NCBI RefSeq assembly: GCF_902167145.1
Contig: NC_050098.1
Location: forward strand, 11,614,501 to 11,678,500
DNA length: 64,000 nucleotides
Direction of reading: 5' to 3'
Source of the DNA: Zea mays
Lineage: Eukaryota; Streptophyta; Magnoliopsida; Poales; Poaceae
The first letter of the stretch is position 1; each line of letters opens with the position of its first letter. Position numbers and translations under genes: made by a program. Of the stretch, positions 1-11,341 are shown piece after piece. Below the pieces are notes generated by a model that saw only the letters and a program-made list of their open reading frames with translations, did no database searches and was not told the origin of the DNA.

Positions 1-108
1 GTTACATTGCTTGCTGTCTTATCCTTACTTCTCCAAGCCCCTCATTTGAAGCTTCATACATCAATATGCCAATATGCCATGTTTTAATGGTTCTTATGTT
101 GATATCAG

Positions 109-409
109 GAGCTAGTCGCATTGGGTGAAGTAGTTGGCACAGAAAACAGAGGTCTCTCTGCCGATACACTTGCTTCTTTACCTTCAGTAACATACAAGCT
201 GCAACATGTTCAGGATGGCAACACGGAGCAGTATGTGCAAATAATTGAAGTTTTATAGTTTTGTAATGATCTAGCTTCTGTATATAAAGTTCTAATGTAT
301 CATTATTGTTGATAGATGCGTAATTTGCTGTGTGGAATTGGAGGATGAATCTTTATGCGATGTTTTATGGACAACAATTACACACAACATAACAGCCAAT
401 GATAATTAA
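109..409 (+). pseudogene. RING-H2 E3 ubiquitin ligase gene fragment (two exons)
   Basis: An acceptor AG at 107-108 opens a frame reading ELVALGEVVGTENRGLSADT and then ending ...DGNTEQ. A donor GTATGT at 231 and an acceptor AG at 314-315 join it to CVICCVELEDESL, the first CxxC pair of a RING finger. The order (acidic ELxALGExVGT block, GLS, LPSVTYK, then CVIC) is that of plant BIG BROTHER-type RING-H2 ligases, which ubiquitinate growth regulators. After the first half-finger the frame runs into unrelated residues and stops at TAA 407-409, so the rest of the RING (remaining Cys/His ligands) is missing. The N-terminal exons would lie left of the window. I infer a decayed or truncated gene copy. 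It could instead be the end of a real gene with an alternative 3' end, but it could not form a zinc-binding RING. Confidence 0.6.
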
Positions 410-1950
410 TGTTGACAATTCGAATTTATTAATTCAAAAATTAATAAATACACATTTTTGCACATCATTTGTATAGCGTGAATTGGGAAGAAAACATAGA
501 AAACAAAAAAAGAAATGGAAAAAAGGAATCTGTTAACACTGTAGCTTTAGGGGACCGAATTTAGGGGACGCTGCTGGAGACTGAGAATATATAGAGGACA
601 AAATCTTTTAGAGTGTTCTGTAAAGGACAGAGAATATTCTTTTAGGAGATGGAATTTAGGAGACGCTGCTGGAGACAGCCTTAGACGGAGACGGAGGCAT
701 GTAAGCTTGACCATCAGATATGTGTGTTTTCCCGTGCACTTTCTCTGTGCCATCTTATGTCTAGTTTTTTTTACGATAAATAAGTATTTCACCAAAGGCC
801 ATGTTCGTTTTGTCTCGGTGGAGATTAAGAGTCATATAACGAAGTTGCTTATGTGTAATTTTTGTTGTTACCTTTCATCATTTTTGTTTACAATCTCTAT
901 AAATCTGAGTTGTCCATATTTCAAGCACTTCTTCTCGTTTTTTTTCTAGAATAACATATAATTATGTTGGGGTACATCAATCTTCTTACAATTCACACCA
1001 AAAAGCTTAAAGCAATTTCTTTTACTAGTAATATTTTGAGACACCTTGTGATTTGCTCGAAACACATCACAGATCAAATTCACTAGCTCTTTATAGCAAT
1101 TGCTTGAGAATACAAACTTAGACTTAATACACATACTGCATCACTCAATGAGCGAAATGTTATAGAGTGATTGTAACGATGTTCTGTTCTTGCAATGGTA
1201 TTTAAAGGAATAAATTATTTATATAGATGGGAATTAAGATAATAAGACATGTCTATACAGCGGTAATAGTAGCAAGGGTTTAAACAAAACCCTGAAAGAT
1301 GAAAAAGAACCCGTAATTTTAAAATACCAATGAACGAACAAATTATTATAGGGTGTTCGATCCACCGCCTATTGCTCCTCGCATCGATGCGGCGACGACT
1401 CAACTTGTAGTAAGATTAATAATATAGGTTAAAGTGCGCTTTATAAGGTCGCTCTCAATATGAGTTCCATACTCATTAAATACAATGACACATCACGATG
1501 CTTGGTGATGTGACAGTGTAATTAAGAGGAGAGATATAGAGAACTTTACAGGAGATGGTAGAGTTTTATGGGGTGAAACCTTGTGTACACGGTTACCTAG
1601 TTTAAATCGGATGTGGCAACATTATAGTGCATTGAAACTCATCATTGAGAATGGCCTTAATATGTTGACACATATAGACAACTAAAATCATAACCATACA
1701 ATAAATCTATCATAATATAAGCAATACATTTAATACTCGGGCCATCTATTTATCTCATAAATTGTTTTCAAGTTTATGAACAATCTAATTTCAACTGGCT
1801 ACTAGTAAGCAGTTTGCTTCCCTTCTCTCTTCATTTTCTTTCTTTTATGTCACTATAAGTCTGATGTGTTGTCTCTTGCAGTTCACCTATGTCACCTTAT
1901 TATACTAGCTCTAACGCTGTCACGACTGCATATGCCTCCATCGACTACAG
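410..1950. other. AT-rich intergenic sequence
   Basis: No gene is supported here. Open frames are short and AT-rich with no recognisable domain. The only structure I see is the imperfect direct repeat at 549-676, listed separately. Confidence 0.6.
549..676. repeat. Imperfect direct repeat, transposon remnant
   Basis: Two copies of a roughly 32 bp unit containing GACGCTGCTGGAGAC lie at about 549-581 and 644-676. They are separated by AT-rich sequence that itself contains short AGAGGACA/AAAGGACAGAG echoes. The motif resembles the ends of common grass MITEs, but I could not place terminal inverted repeats or a target duplication. Confidence 0.35.
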
Positions 1951-3445
1951 GTAGGGGTGAACAAAATACTCGATACCCAAACATCAAACCCAAATTACTT
2001 GAACCCGGATCCAAATACTGAAACCTGAAATACCCAATCGTAATTTAAGATAGTGACATGTACCCACAATACAGGGTACCCTAAGATAACGTAAAATGAC
2101 TACTCTATGACATATGAAATTACGTGCAAGATGGTCTCTAGGTAGATTAGGCTCGATTAGGTCATCTCGCCCAGGTTGAACCTGACCGAAGCAAACCTAA
2201 CGAAAGTCCCCATAACCTAGTATTTTCCACTAGGCCAAACTTGATCTGGCCACCCCGACCAAGTTAGACTGGACCATAACAAACACAACTAGGGTTCACT
2301 CGACCAAGATCCTCCACCAAGTTGGCCCTAACCTCGACTAGTCAATCCTAACCTCGGACAAGCTGACTATACATCTCATACATGACTCCATAGTCAGAAA
2401 GGAAACTCATAGAGCCAGTGCATTTATGATCCTCTAATCTTTCAGCGTACACGTCTAACGTAAGACAAAGGTAGATATAGTATAAAGTACTCTAGGGACT
2501 CCTCAACACCACACCTCAAAAGGAAGAAAGTCAACAGAATTAGACAAGACATGAGCGAAAGAAGATAACTCCAAGGCCAACCACTCGTACGACTCTTATA
2601 AACGTGCCCAACGACAAGGCTTTGGACACATGCAGGACCTAACCACTCCCTTGGCCTAGTCATCTTGAAGATGACAAAGCAATATGCATTCGCCATGATG
2701 TACCAAAAGAGCTACACAACCCGGAATATGAACAACACACCCCATCGAAACCTCTGTAACAATAGGTCTCATGTTCCTCAAGTACATAAAGGGATGGGGC
2801 CACCTTGCATCCACTTTACACAAAGCACGAGAGTTCAACACTCCACTTTGTAACACTCGAGTCAATAAGAAAGGCTTCAACACCATACTATGTAGGAGTT
2901 ATTTCTGAACAAGTCTAAACTCTCTTAGGCGTGTAAAGAGCAAGACCATCGAGACGACAACATCACGAATCCTCTCCTAACCTACAAAATTAATTGTGGG
3001 ATAGTAATTGTAAAAACCCAAATTTAGTTTGGGAAATGTTCCCCAATACTCGATCTATCCGAATTACTCGAAATATCTCAATCATTTCTCTTATATATTC
3101 ATAACATAAAGACACATGAAGTGGTTCGGTGCGATATAATTATATTATTTAAAACAAACTAATATATATTTACGCTAACTTAATAACTAGTTTATTATTA
3201 TTGATATGCAGACATGTTTTGATTTGAGGAACCATTATTTATTACTTTAAATGCTACTAAAATTCTTTTAAAATGATTGATTGTGTCCATTTCAGATATT
3301 ATCAAGTAAAATCCGAAATGAATCATTGAGTATATAAAATTTCGAATAATATTTTTTGAAACTAAAATTCGTTAACAATTATTTATACCCTAAATTTCAT
3401 TTAACCGAATTATCTGACTCGAATTTTGTAACCTGAATGGACAGA
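1951..3445. mobile_element. Degenerate hAT-like non-autonomous element (tentative)
   Basis: The left edge reads TAGGGGTGAACAAAATACTCG-like sequence followed by many ACCCAAA/ACCCGGA words. The right edge near 3405-3445 has AACCGAATTATCTGACTCG and AATTTTGTAACCTGAATGG, which mirror the left edge loosely. Runs of degenerate ACCCGA/CCGAAT words near both ends are typical of old hAT-type elements in grasses. No 8 bp target duplication is clear and no transposase frame is visible, so both identity and boundaries are weak. Confidence 0.3.
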
Positions 3446-3799
3446 CCGTTGCGCACGGCTAGAACAACTGAACAACAGTCTGTGGGACGGTGACGGCGTC
3501 CAGGCGACGACGTTGACGCCCGCCGCCCCGCACGGCCGTACCCAATCCGACAGCCCACATCCACCTCCCACTCCCACCTCCCATCCGACGGTGCAGAGCC
3601 CGTCACAGTTCACCGCGCTAGCCCACGGGACGCGGCAGAAAGCGACGCGTGTGGGGGACGCGAGTACGCGACACGACAGCGAGAGCACTAGCAGTCGGGA
3701 CACTCACCACCAGCTAACGCGCACTCGCGTCGGAATGCGTGCTGCGTGAAGAGAGGCGAGACGGGCTGCGGGGAGGAGGCGGATAGCGGCGGCGTCGGC
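3446..3799 (+). promoter_or_regulatory. GC-rich leader/proximal promoter of the cellulose synthase gene
   Basis: Base composition switches abruptly from AT-rich to very GC-rich at about 3440 and stays so to the ATG at 3800. This is typical of a grass 5' leader and proximal promoter. I see no clear TATA box, so the transcription start cannot be placed. Confidence 0.4.
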
Positions 3800-6700
3800 A
3801 TGGAGGCGAACCGGGGGATGGTGGCTGGCTCCCGCGGCGGGGTCGTAACGATCCGGCACGACGGCGACGGAGCCGCGGTGCGTCCCCACTCTCCCCCGCT
3901 CTTCGGTGCCCTGCTCGCGCTCTCACTCGGCTTCGTCCCGTCGCGTTTTGATTTGCGCCGGGGGACCTGTCGATCTGCCGTGCGCCCGTGCGCCGCCGGG
4001 CGGATGGAGTTGGTCCAGCGTCCGATTGGCGGCCCTTGCGGTCGTTGTGTGGGATGCCTAGGTTCTGTTGCGTCAGCGTAGGAGGTTTTCGGTGCGGTTG
4101 TGGGGGGTTTTCGGCGCGGCGTGCTGGTCGAGTGGCGACTCTATTGATTTCACTGTTCTCTTCGCCACCTGCTCGCGACGGTGTTGTCGGGAAATGCAGA
4201 GGGGATTTGGTTGAGATGGATTATTCAACTTGCCTGGGTTTGTCATCTGTATTTTATAGGAACAGTTCGAATCCTACAGTTTGTTGGTATTAATAAGCTG
4301 TTGACCTGCTAATGCGTCAAGCTTTGGTCTTAATTAATGTATGCATTTCTCCTAACTCTGTGGGCCATGAGGGAAATTTGTTGCGTCTTGTTCGATTTTA
4401 TGATATTCTTATATAGAACCTCTGATTGTTGGTTTGTTGCTGTCACAATCTCACCTTCATGACTACATCTACGTTGTTGGCGTGCAGGCTAAGCAGTTGA
4501 AGAATGTGAATGAACAAATATGTCAAATCTGCGGTGACACGCTCGGGCTCTCAGCAACAGGCGATATCTTTGTTGCGTGCAACGAATGTGCCTTCCCAGT
4601 GTGTCGTCCGTGCTATGAGTACGAGCGTAAGGAGGGGAATCAGTGCTGCCCTCAATGCAAGACTAGATACAAGAGGCACAAAGGTCCGTTCCTTGTGGGA
4701 CATACTGAGCTTACTCATTGCTTTACAAGTTCAAAGAATCAAAGTTTCAAACTTCTTGAGAAATCTGTTAATTGATATTGCAAACACATCTGTTTAAATT
4801 TTCTAATGGAAAATGACTTATGCACATATCTCCATGTTCAAATTTAGGAAGCCCTCGAGTTCGGGGAGATGAGGAAGAGGATGGAGTTGATGATTTGGAC
4901 AACGAATTCAACTATACACAAGGCAATGTCCAAGGGCCTCAGTGGCAGCTGCGGGGACAAGGGGAAGATGTTGACATCTCTTCGTCTTCTCGACATGAAC
5001 CCCATCACAGAATTCCACGTCTGACAACTGGGCAGCAGGTATAACAACATACATAAAGCCACTATACGATGCCAGACAAACAGATTCTTGCTGAGCTTTT
5101 GGTCCTGTAATCTTATTAGAATTATCTGTACTATCCAAGGCTGTCCTTCCGCTTTAGCCCTGTAGTGTGAAGTTTCAATGGAACCAACTGGTTCACTGCC
5201 TCACTGCTGGAGTTGTAGCCCAGTGTTCTTGGTTGCTTATAGATGATTAAGTCCATATACAAGAAATGGGTGGCTGGGTGCTCTTATCTGTTACCAGATA
5301 CATGTATGACAATAAGTTTTTTTAGATAAAGGAATTTTATGCCAGCCTCTGCAAGAGTTTTGCACTCAACCATCCAGTGTATAACAATAAATACGCTCGA
5401 CAAATACTGCTTACTACTTTTGGGACCTACGTCTTGTTTCAGAAAGACAGCTATAATTCCATTGAATTAGATGGTCATTGTACTTCCTGACATAATTCCA
5501 ATGAATTAGATAGATGGTCGTTATATTGAACTTGAAAGCTTCCATAAGAATATTTTGTATTGTTGTTGCACTGAAACATTGTCAACTGCTTTCAGATGTC
5601 TGGAGATATCCCTGATGCATCTCCTGATCGCCATTCTATTCGCAGCCCAACACCAAGTTATGTTGATCCAAGCATTCCAGGTGTGCTATCGTGTTATGTA
5701 TATTTGTGTTGGTAATCAGTTCCCCTGCAGATTCACTAGAATGCAATCATTTGTTCCATGATATCAGTACCTGTGAGGATTGTGGACCCCTCGAAGGATT
5801 TGAATTCTTATGGAGTTGGAAGTGTTGACTGGAAAGAAAGAGTCGAGAGCTGGAAAGTTAGACAGGACAAAAATATGATACAGGTGACTCATAAATATCC
5901 AGCTGAAGGGAAAGGGGACATTGAAGGGACTGGCTCAAATGGTGAAGATCTGCAAATGTATGGTCCTTACGACTTCACTTATGTCTGCTCTGTCTTTTCT
6001 TCTTTGAATCAGGATCCTTCTGTATAGAAAACATTCACATTGCACCTGGGGTCTTATTTTACAATTTTAGTTGTCCATGCTGAGTTGCTGACTACATCAA
6101 GCCAAGCAATATTTGCTATAATGCCAGAGAATACTCTTTCCATTAAACTCCACAAATGAGTCCTGCACCAGTTTTAATGTAGTGGATATTTTTGCTACAC
6201 ACCAAGTTTTTTATTCTTGCCACTTCTGTTCTAGTGTTTTGTAATAGTGGAATGCTTACTGCTTTCTGTTTCAGCTAATGCTGTTGATTTGCCTGCATTT
6301 ATTGCTCTTCTGCAGGGCTGACGATGCACGGCTACCTCTAAGTCGCATAGTTCCGATATCTCCAAACGAGCTTAACCTTTATCGGATCGTGATTGTTCTC
6401 CGGCTTATCATCCTATGTTTCTTCTTTCAATATCGTATAACTCATCCAGTGGAAGATGCTTATGGGTTGTGGCTTGTATCTGTTATTTGTGAAGTTTGGT
6501 TTGCCTTGTCTTGGCTTCTAGATCAGTTCCCAAAGTGGTATCCTATCAACCGTGAAACTTACCTCGATAGACTTGCATTGAGGCAAGTTGCACTTCTTGA
6601 TGTTTTCTACTGGATGTTGCCAATGCATTGATTGTTATCTTTAAGTGTTCTTATGTTTCGTGCTGAGATTTCTGGTTCGACTTTGCAGATATGATAGGGA

Positions 6701-9700
6701 GGGTGAGCCATCCCAGTTGGCTCCAATCGATGTCTTTGTTAGTACAGTGGATCCACTTAAGGAACCTCCTCTAATTACTGGCAACACTGTCCTGTCCATT
6801 CTTGCTGTGGATTACCCTGTTGACAAAGTATCATGTTATGTTTCTGATGACGGTTCAGCTATGTTGACTTTTGAAGCGCTATCTGAAACCGCAGAGTTTG
6901 CAAGGAAATGGGTTCCCTTTTGCAAGAAACACAATATTGAACCTAGGGCTCCAGAGTTTTACTTTGCTCAAAAGATAGATTACCTAAAGGACAAAATACA
7001 ACCTTCTTTTGTGAAAGAAAGGCGGGCTATGAAGGTAAGATAAGGTAGCAAATAGTCAGATTACTTATTCTACAAATGGGTGACTTTGATCACATGAGGT
7101 GTTCTCTGACAGAGGGAGTATGAAGAGTTCAAAGTACGGATCAATGCCCTTGTTGCAAAAGCGCAAAAAATACCTGAGGAGGGCTGGACCATGGCTGATG
7201 GCACTCCTTGGCCTGGGAATAACCCTAGAGATCATCCAGGAATGATCCAAGTATATTTTTCTTAATATCTCTAAAATGGACATTCTGTCAGAACTTTAGT
7301 TTGTCATAGATCTTGTCCTCATGTATTCCACTTTTTTTATAATAGGTATTCTTGGGCCACAGTGGTGGGCTTGACACGGATGGGAATGAGTTGCCACGGC
7401 TTGTTTATGTTTCTCGTGAAAAGAGGCCAGGCTTCCAGCACCACAAGAAGGCTGGTGCCATGAATGCTTTGGTATATTTTCACATAGTTATTCAGCTCTA
7501 CGAATGTCTATTTGGTTTGTTCATTGCTTTATGATCTCTTTACTAATGAACAGATTCGCGTATCAGCTGTCCTGACGAATGGTGCTTATCTTCTTAATGT
7601 GGATTGTGATCACTACTTCAATAGCAGCAAAGCTCTTAGAGAGGCTATGTGTTTCATGATGGATCCAGCACTAGGAAGGAAAACTTGCTATGTTCAGTTT
7701 CCACAAAGATTTGATGGTATAGACTTGCATGATCGATATGCAAACCGGAACATTGTCTTCTTTGATGTAAGTATTGTAACTCTTTTTTGACCAAATTTGC
7801 AAGTATTTCATGTTTCTTATGTCGGTTTCTCTTTGCAGATTAATATGAAGGGTCTAGATGGCATTCAAGGACCTGTTTATGTGGGAACAGGATGCTGTTT
7901 CAATAGGCAGGCCTTGTATGGCTATGATCCTGTATTGACAGAAGCTGATTTGGAGCCTAACATTATCATTAAAAGTTGCTGTGGCGGAAGAAAAAAGAAG
8001 GACAAGAGCTATATTGATTCCAAAAACCGTGATATGAAGAGAACAGAATCTTCGGCTCCCATCTTCAACATGGAAGATATAGAAGAGGGATTTGAAGGTC
8101 TGCTCATGCCGCTAGACATTTAATCTTGCTTATTAAATGCAAATCTTGTTCTGATACTGAAGTTATTGTCATGCTAAAATATGTTAGCTTGTACTGATGT
8201 GAATCGTGAAATCCCACCAGGTTACGAGGATGAAAGGTCACTGCTTATGTCTCAGAAGAGCTTGGAGAAACGCTTTGGCCAGTCTCCAATTTTTATTGCA
8301 TCCACCTTTATGACTCAAGGTGGCATACCCCCTTCAACAAACCCAGGTTCCCTGCTAAAGGAAGCTATACATGTCATTAGTTGTGGATATGAGGATAAAA
8401 CAGAATGGGGGAAAGAGGTCAGTGAGTAAAGCAGAGTTCTTTTACTGCGCTTCAAATAGTTTTTCACTTTTTTGTTTTTCCTAGTTGATCTACTCTGTCC
8501 TAAAAAGCATGCAATTCTATAATAACATGTTAAAATACGTTTGATCAAATTTATATAAAAATGAACAATAACATACTAAATAGGTATTATTACATTTGTC
8601 ATGAGCTCATGAAACATACTTCCATAATATACTTATTTGGCGTCATAAACATTAATATTTGTACCTATATATTTGGTCATACTTCAGGAAATTTAATCTA
8701 GATTGCATCTAGAATTGCATTCTTTTTTGGGAAGGAGGTAGCATTGACTAAAACACTAATGAGAATAACTTCAGTATAGCAGTGCTATGTTCAACTGAGG
8801 AAAATTTGTGCTGGCTGGGTCCATATAGAGGCATATTTATTGATGTGAATGCGATTGATGGTTATAAAGAGTCGAACAACCATGCCGTTTGCATAGCAGT
8901 GCTGACCAGCTTTTTTACGACCATGAATGACATTTTCCCTTTGATCTTGTATTTTTCCAGATCGGATGGATATATGGCTCTGTTACTGAAGATATTTTAA
9001 CTGGTTTCAAGATGCATGCAAGAGGTTGGATATCCATCTACTGCATGCCACTTCGGCCTTGCTTCAAGGGTTCTGCTCCAATTAATCTTTCTGATCGTCT
9101 CAACCAAGTGTTACGCTGGGCTCTTGGTTCAGTTGAAATTCTACTTAGCAGACACTGTCCTATCTGGTATGGTTACAATGGAAGGCTAAAGCTTCTGGAG
9201 AGACTGGCATACATCAACACCATTGTTTATCCAATTACATCTATCCCACTAGTAGCATACTGCGTCCTTCCTGCTATCTGTTTACTCACCAACAAATTTA
9301 TTATTCCTGCGGTAAGTTCCCCAGATTAATTTAAAGCCCCCACTATGTAATACCATCATGTTCTGGGTTATGTTTGCTTGTGGGTGTTATTTTGAGGGAG
9401 TTATTGAGGGATGCATAGTATTGCATACCGCTTTCTCAAGCTACCATTATTTACAGTTTTTCTTTCACAGGCTAAAACTTTTGTTTTCTTGCATCTCACA
9501 CATAATTATCTTTCATTCTTTATGTGATGGTCACATGTAGTCAATAATCAATGTATAGCAGTGTGTCGTAATTTGTAAATTAATAAGCCAATTTTTCTGT
9601 TACAATTTTCCAGTCTAGGCAGCTAAGTATCGTTCACAGTATTGGTAAGCAGTCAAACTTCTTATATATATGTTCTTGGACAAGTGTCCCTGCTAGATTA

Positions 9701-10351
9701 CATCTATTTCTCATATACTTCCATCCCAACTAGATTACATTCGTTTCTCCTGTAATTTTGCAGATTAGCAATTATGCTGGGGCGTTCTTCATCCTGCTTT
9801 TTGCTTCCATCTTCGCCACTGGTATTTTGGAGCTTCGATGGAGTGGTGTTGGCATTGAGGATTGGTGGAGAAATGAGCAGTTTTGGGTCATTGGTGGCAC
9901 CTCTGCACATCTCTTTGCTGTGTTCCAAGGTCTCTTAAAAGTGCTAGCAGGGATCGACACAAACTTCACGGTCACATCAAAGGCAACCGATGATGATGGT
10001 GATTTTGCTGAGCTGTATGTGTTCAAGTGGACAACTCTTCTGATCCCCCCCACCACTGTGCTTGTGATTAACCTGGTTGGTATAGTGGCTGGAGTGTCGT
10101 ATGCTATCAACAGTGGCTACCAATCATGGGGTCCACTATTCGGGAAGCTGTTCTTTGCAATCTGGGTGATCCTCCACCTCTACCCTTTCCTGAAGGGTCT
10201 CATGGGGAAGCAGAACCGCACACCGACCATCGTCATCGTTTGGTCCGTCCTTCTTGCTTCCATATTCTCGCTGCTGTGGGTGAAGATCGACCCCTTCATA
10301 TCCCCTACCCAGAAGGCTCTTTCCCGTGGGCAGTGTGGTGTAAACTGCTGA
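3800..10351 (+). CDS. CesA: Cellulose synthase catalytic subunit (CesA1-clade)
   Basis: Plasma-membrane glycosyltransferase that polymerises UDP-glucose into beta-1,4-glucan within the rosette complex. Fourteen exons join in frame to 1074 aa: 3800-3877, 4488-4683, 4848-5038, 5596-5680, 5768-5957, 6316-6582, 6689-7034, 7113-7250, 7346-7471, 7554-7766, 7839-8097, 8221-8417, 8961-9311, 9764-10351. In order: an N-terminal CxxC zinc finger (from C38), an acidic variable region, two membrane helices (about 265-330), the cytosolic catalytic loop with DDG (389-391), DCD (556-558), TED (771-773) and QVLRW (811-815), then C-terminal helices and the terminus CGVNC. Length and exon pattern fit plant CesA. 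The [12 protein letters not shown] stretch and N-terminus fit the CesA1 primary-wall clade (from memory). Intron 6 has a GC donor; all others are GT-AG. No lesion was seen. The exact paralogue is not assigned. Confidence 0.95.
6583..6688 (+). other. GC-AG intron 6 of CesA
   Basis: The exon ends TTGAG and the intron begins GCAAGT, ending CTTTGCAG. Only this junction keeps the conserved LALRYDREGE reading. A nearby GT in CAAGTTG would give an immediate stop. GCAAGT is the consensus of the rare GC-AG intron class. Confidence 0.9.
8493..8738. mobile_element. Stowaway-like MITE in CesA intron 12
   Basis: The 246 bp element starts CTCTGTCCTAAAAAGCATGC and ends in the imperfect inverse (GCATTCTTTTTTGGGAAGGAGG), flanked by TA at 8491-8492 and 8739-8740. 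Stowaway elements duplicate TA and carry CTCCCTCCGTCC-type ends. The interior, with TTTGATCAAATTTATA and a matching TTTGGTCA arm, folds back on itself and has no coding capacity. It explains why intron 12 is one of the longest in the gene. Confidence 0.75.
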
Positions 10352-10760
10352 AATGATCCGAACTGCCTGCTGAATAACATTGCTCCGGCACAATCATGAT
10401 CTACCCCTTCGTGTAAATACCAGAGGTTAGGCAAGACTTTTCTTGGTAGGTGGCGAAGATGTGTCGTTTAAGTTCACTCTACTGCATTTGGGGTGGGCAG
10501 CATGAAACTTTGTCAACTTATGTCGTGCTACTTATTTGTAGCTAAGTAGCAGTAAGTAGTGCCTGTTTCATGTTGACTGTCGTGACTACCTGTTCACCGT
10601 GGGCTCTGGACTGTCGTGATGTAACCTGTATGTTGGAACTTCAAGTACTGATTGAGCTGTTTGGTCAATGACATTGAGGGATTCTCTCTCTTGAAATTTA
10701 TATATGTATTTCTAATATTCATGCCATGTCATTATTGAAATTAATAGTCCATTCTACGGC
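10352..10760 (+). other. CesA 3' untranslated region
   Basis: About 400 bp after the stop keeps the composition of transcribed sequence and ends in AT-rich stretches near 10690-10745 (for example TTTATATATGTATTT and GAAATTAATAG) that could serve as plant-type polyadenylation elements. The exact end is not visible. Confidence 0.5.
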
Positions 10761-11341
10761 ACGGATTGATGGAATGGTGTTCAAGAAACCATACACGATC
10801 TCTTTTGCAGTTTAGAGGAGACCATGGAAACTTTATGACAGGCTGTCAGGAGCGCATTTTCCGCGGCATCTTGAAGCAGAGGTTGTTCCACTCAGTTTTG
10901 AAGCTGCTCTAAAGTGGAGCAGAGGTTGTTTGAAACAAAAAGTGGCACAGCGGCGTTTTATATGGATGGATAATCATGGATATGTATGTCTTCTAAAGAG
11001 ATTACATCGGGGAGTATCTATAGAGCAATCAGTGGATCGATCTCATCAGTTTGCGTTTTGCCTGCAATGGTCAGTTGGTCACTACCAGATGGCCGCTACC
11101 CACTAACCTCTGCAGGCCTGCAAGCTACAACAGTTCGCGTCAGGACACCAACAATCGAACAAAACTAATTAACGAACGGACAAGACGCACCCGGCCGGTA
11201 CACATATACAGCTTCGTCAACGACGAATTGAGGGGAACATGGCAACGAAATTCTCCAATCTCCACTGGATCTTCAAAATGCGAGCGTTCCGGTCGATCTT
11301 GGTCTCTCGACGACCAGTCAGACTGTCAGACCCACGCACCG
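10761..11341. other. Region between convergent genes
   Basis: It lies between the end of CesA (+) and the stop of the glyoxalase-like gene (-). The right part is probably the 3' UTR of the latter. I see no gene or clear repeat. Confidence 0.5.

Noticed and set aside
2442..2886. Small overlapping ORFs on both strands
   Set aside because: Short, mutually overlapping frames without domains, within probable transposon remnant.
3746..4293. Overlapping ORFs around CesA exon 1
   Set aside because: They read into intron 1. The donor at 3878 and conserved exon 2 explain the real product.
9758..9763. ATG just upstream of the last CesA exon as an independent start
   Set aside because: It lies in intron 13 immediately before the acceptor CAG (9761-9763); the exon joins in frame with exon 13.
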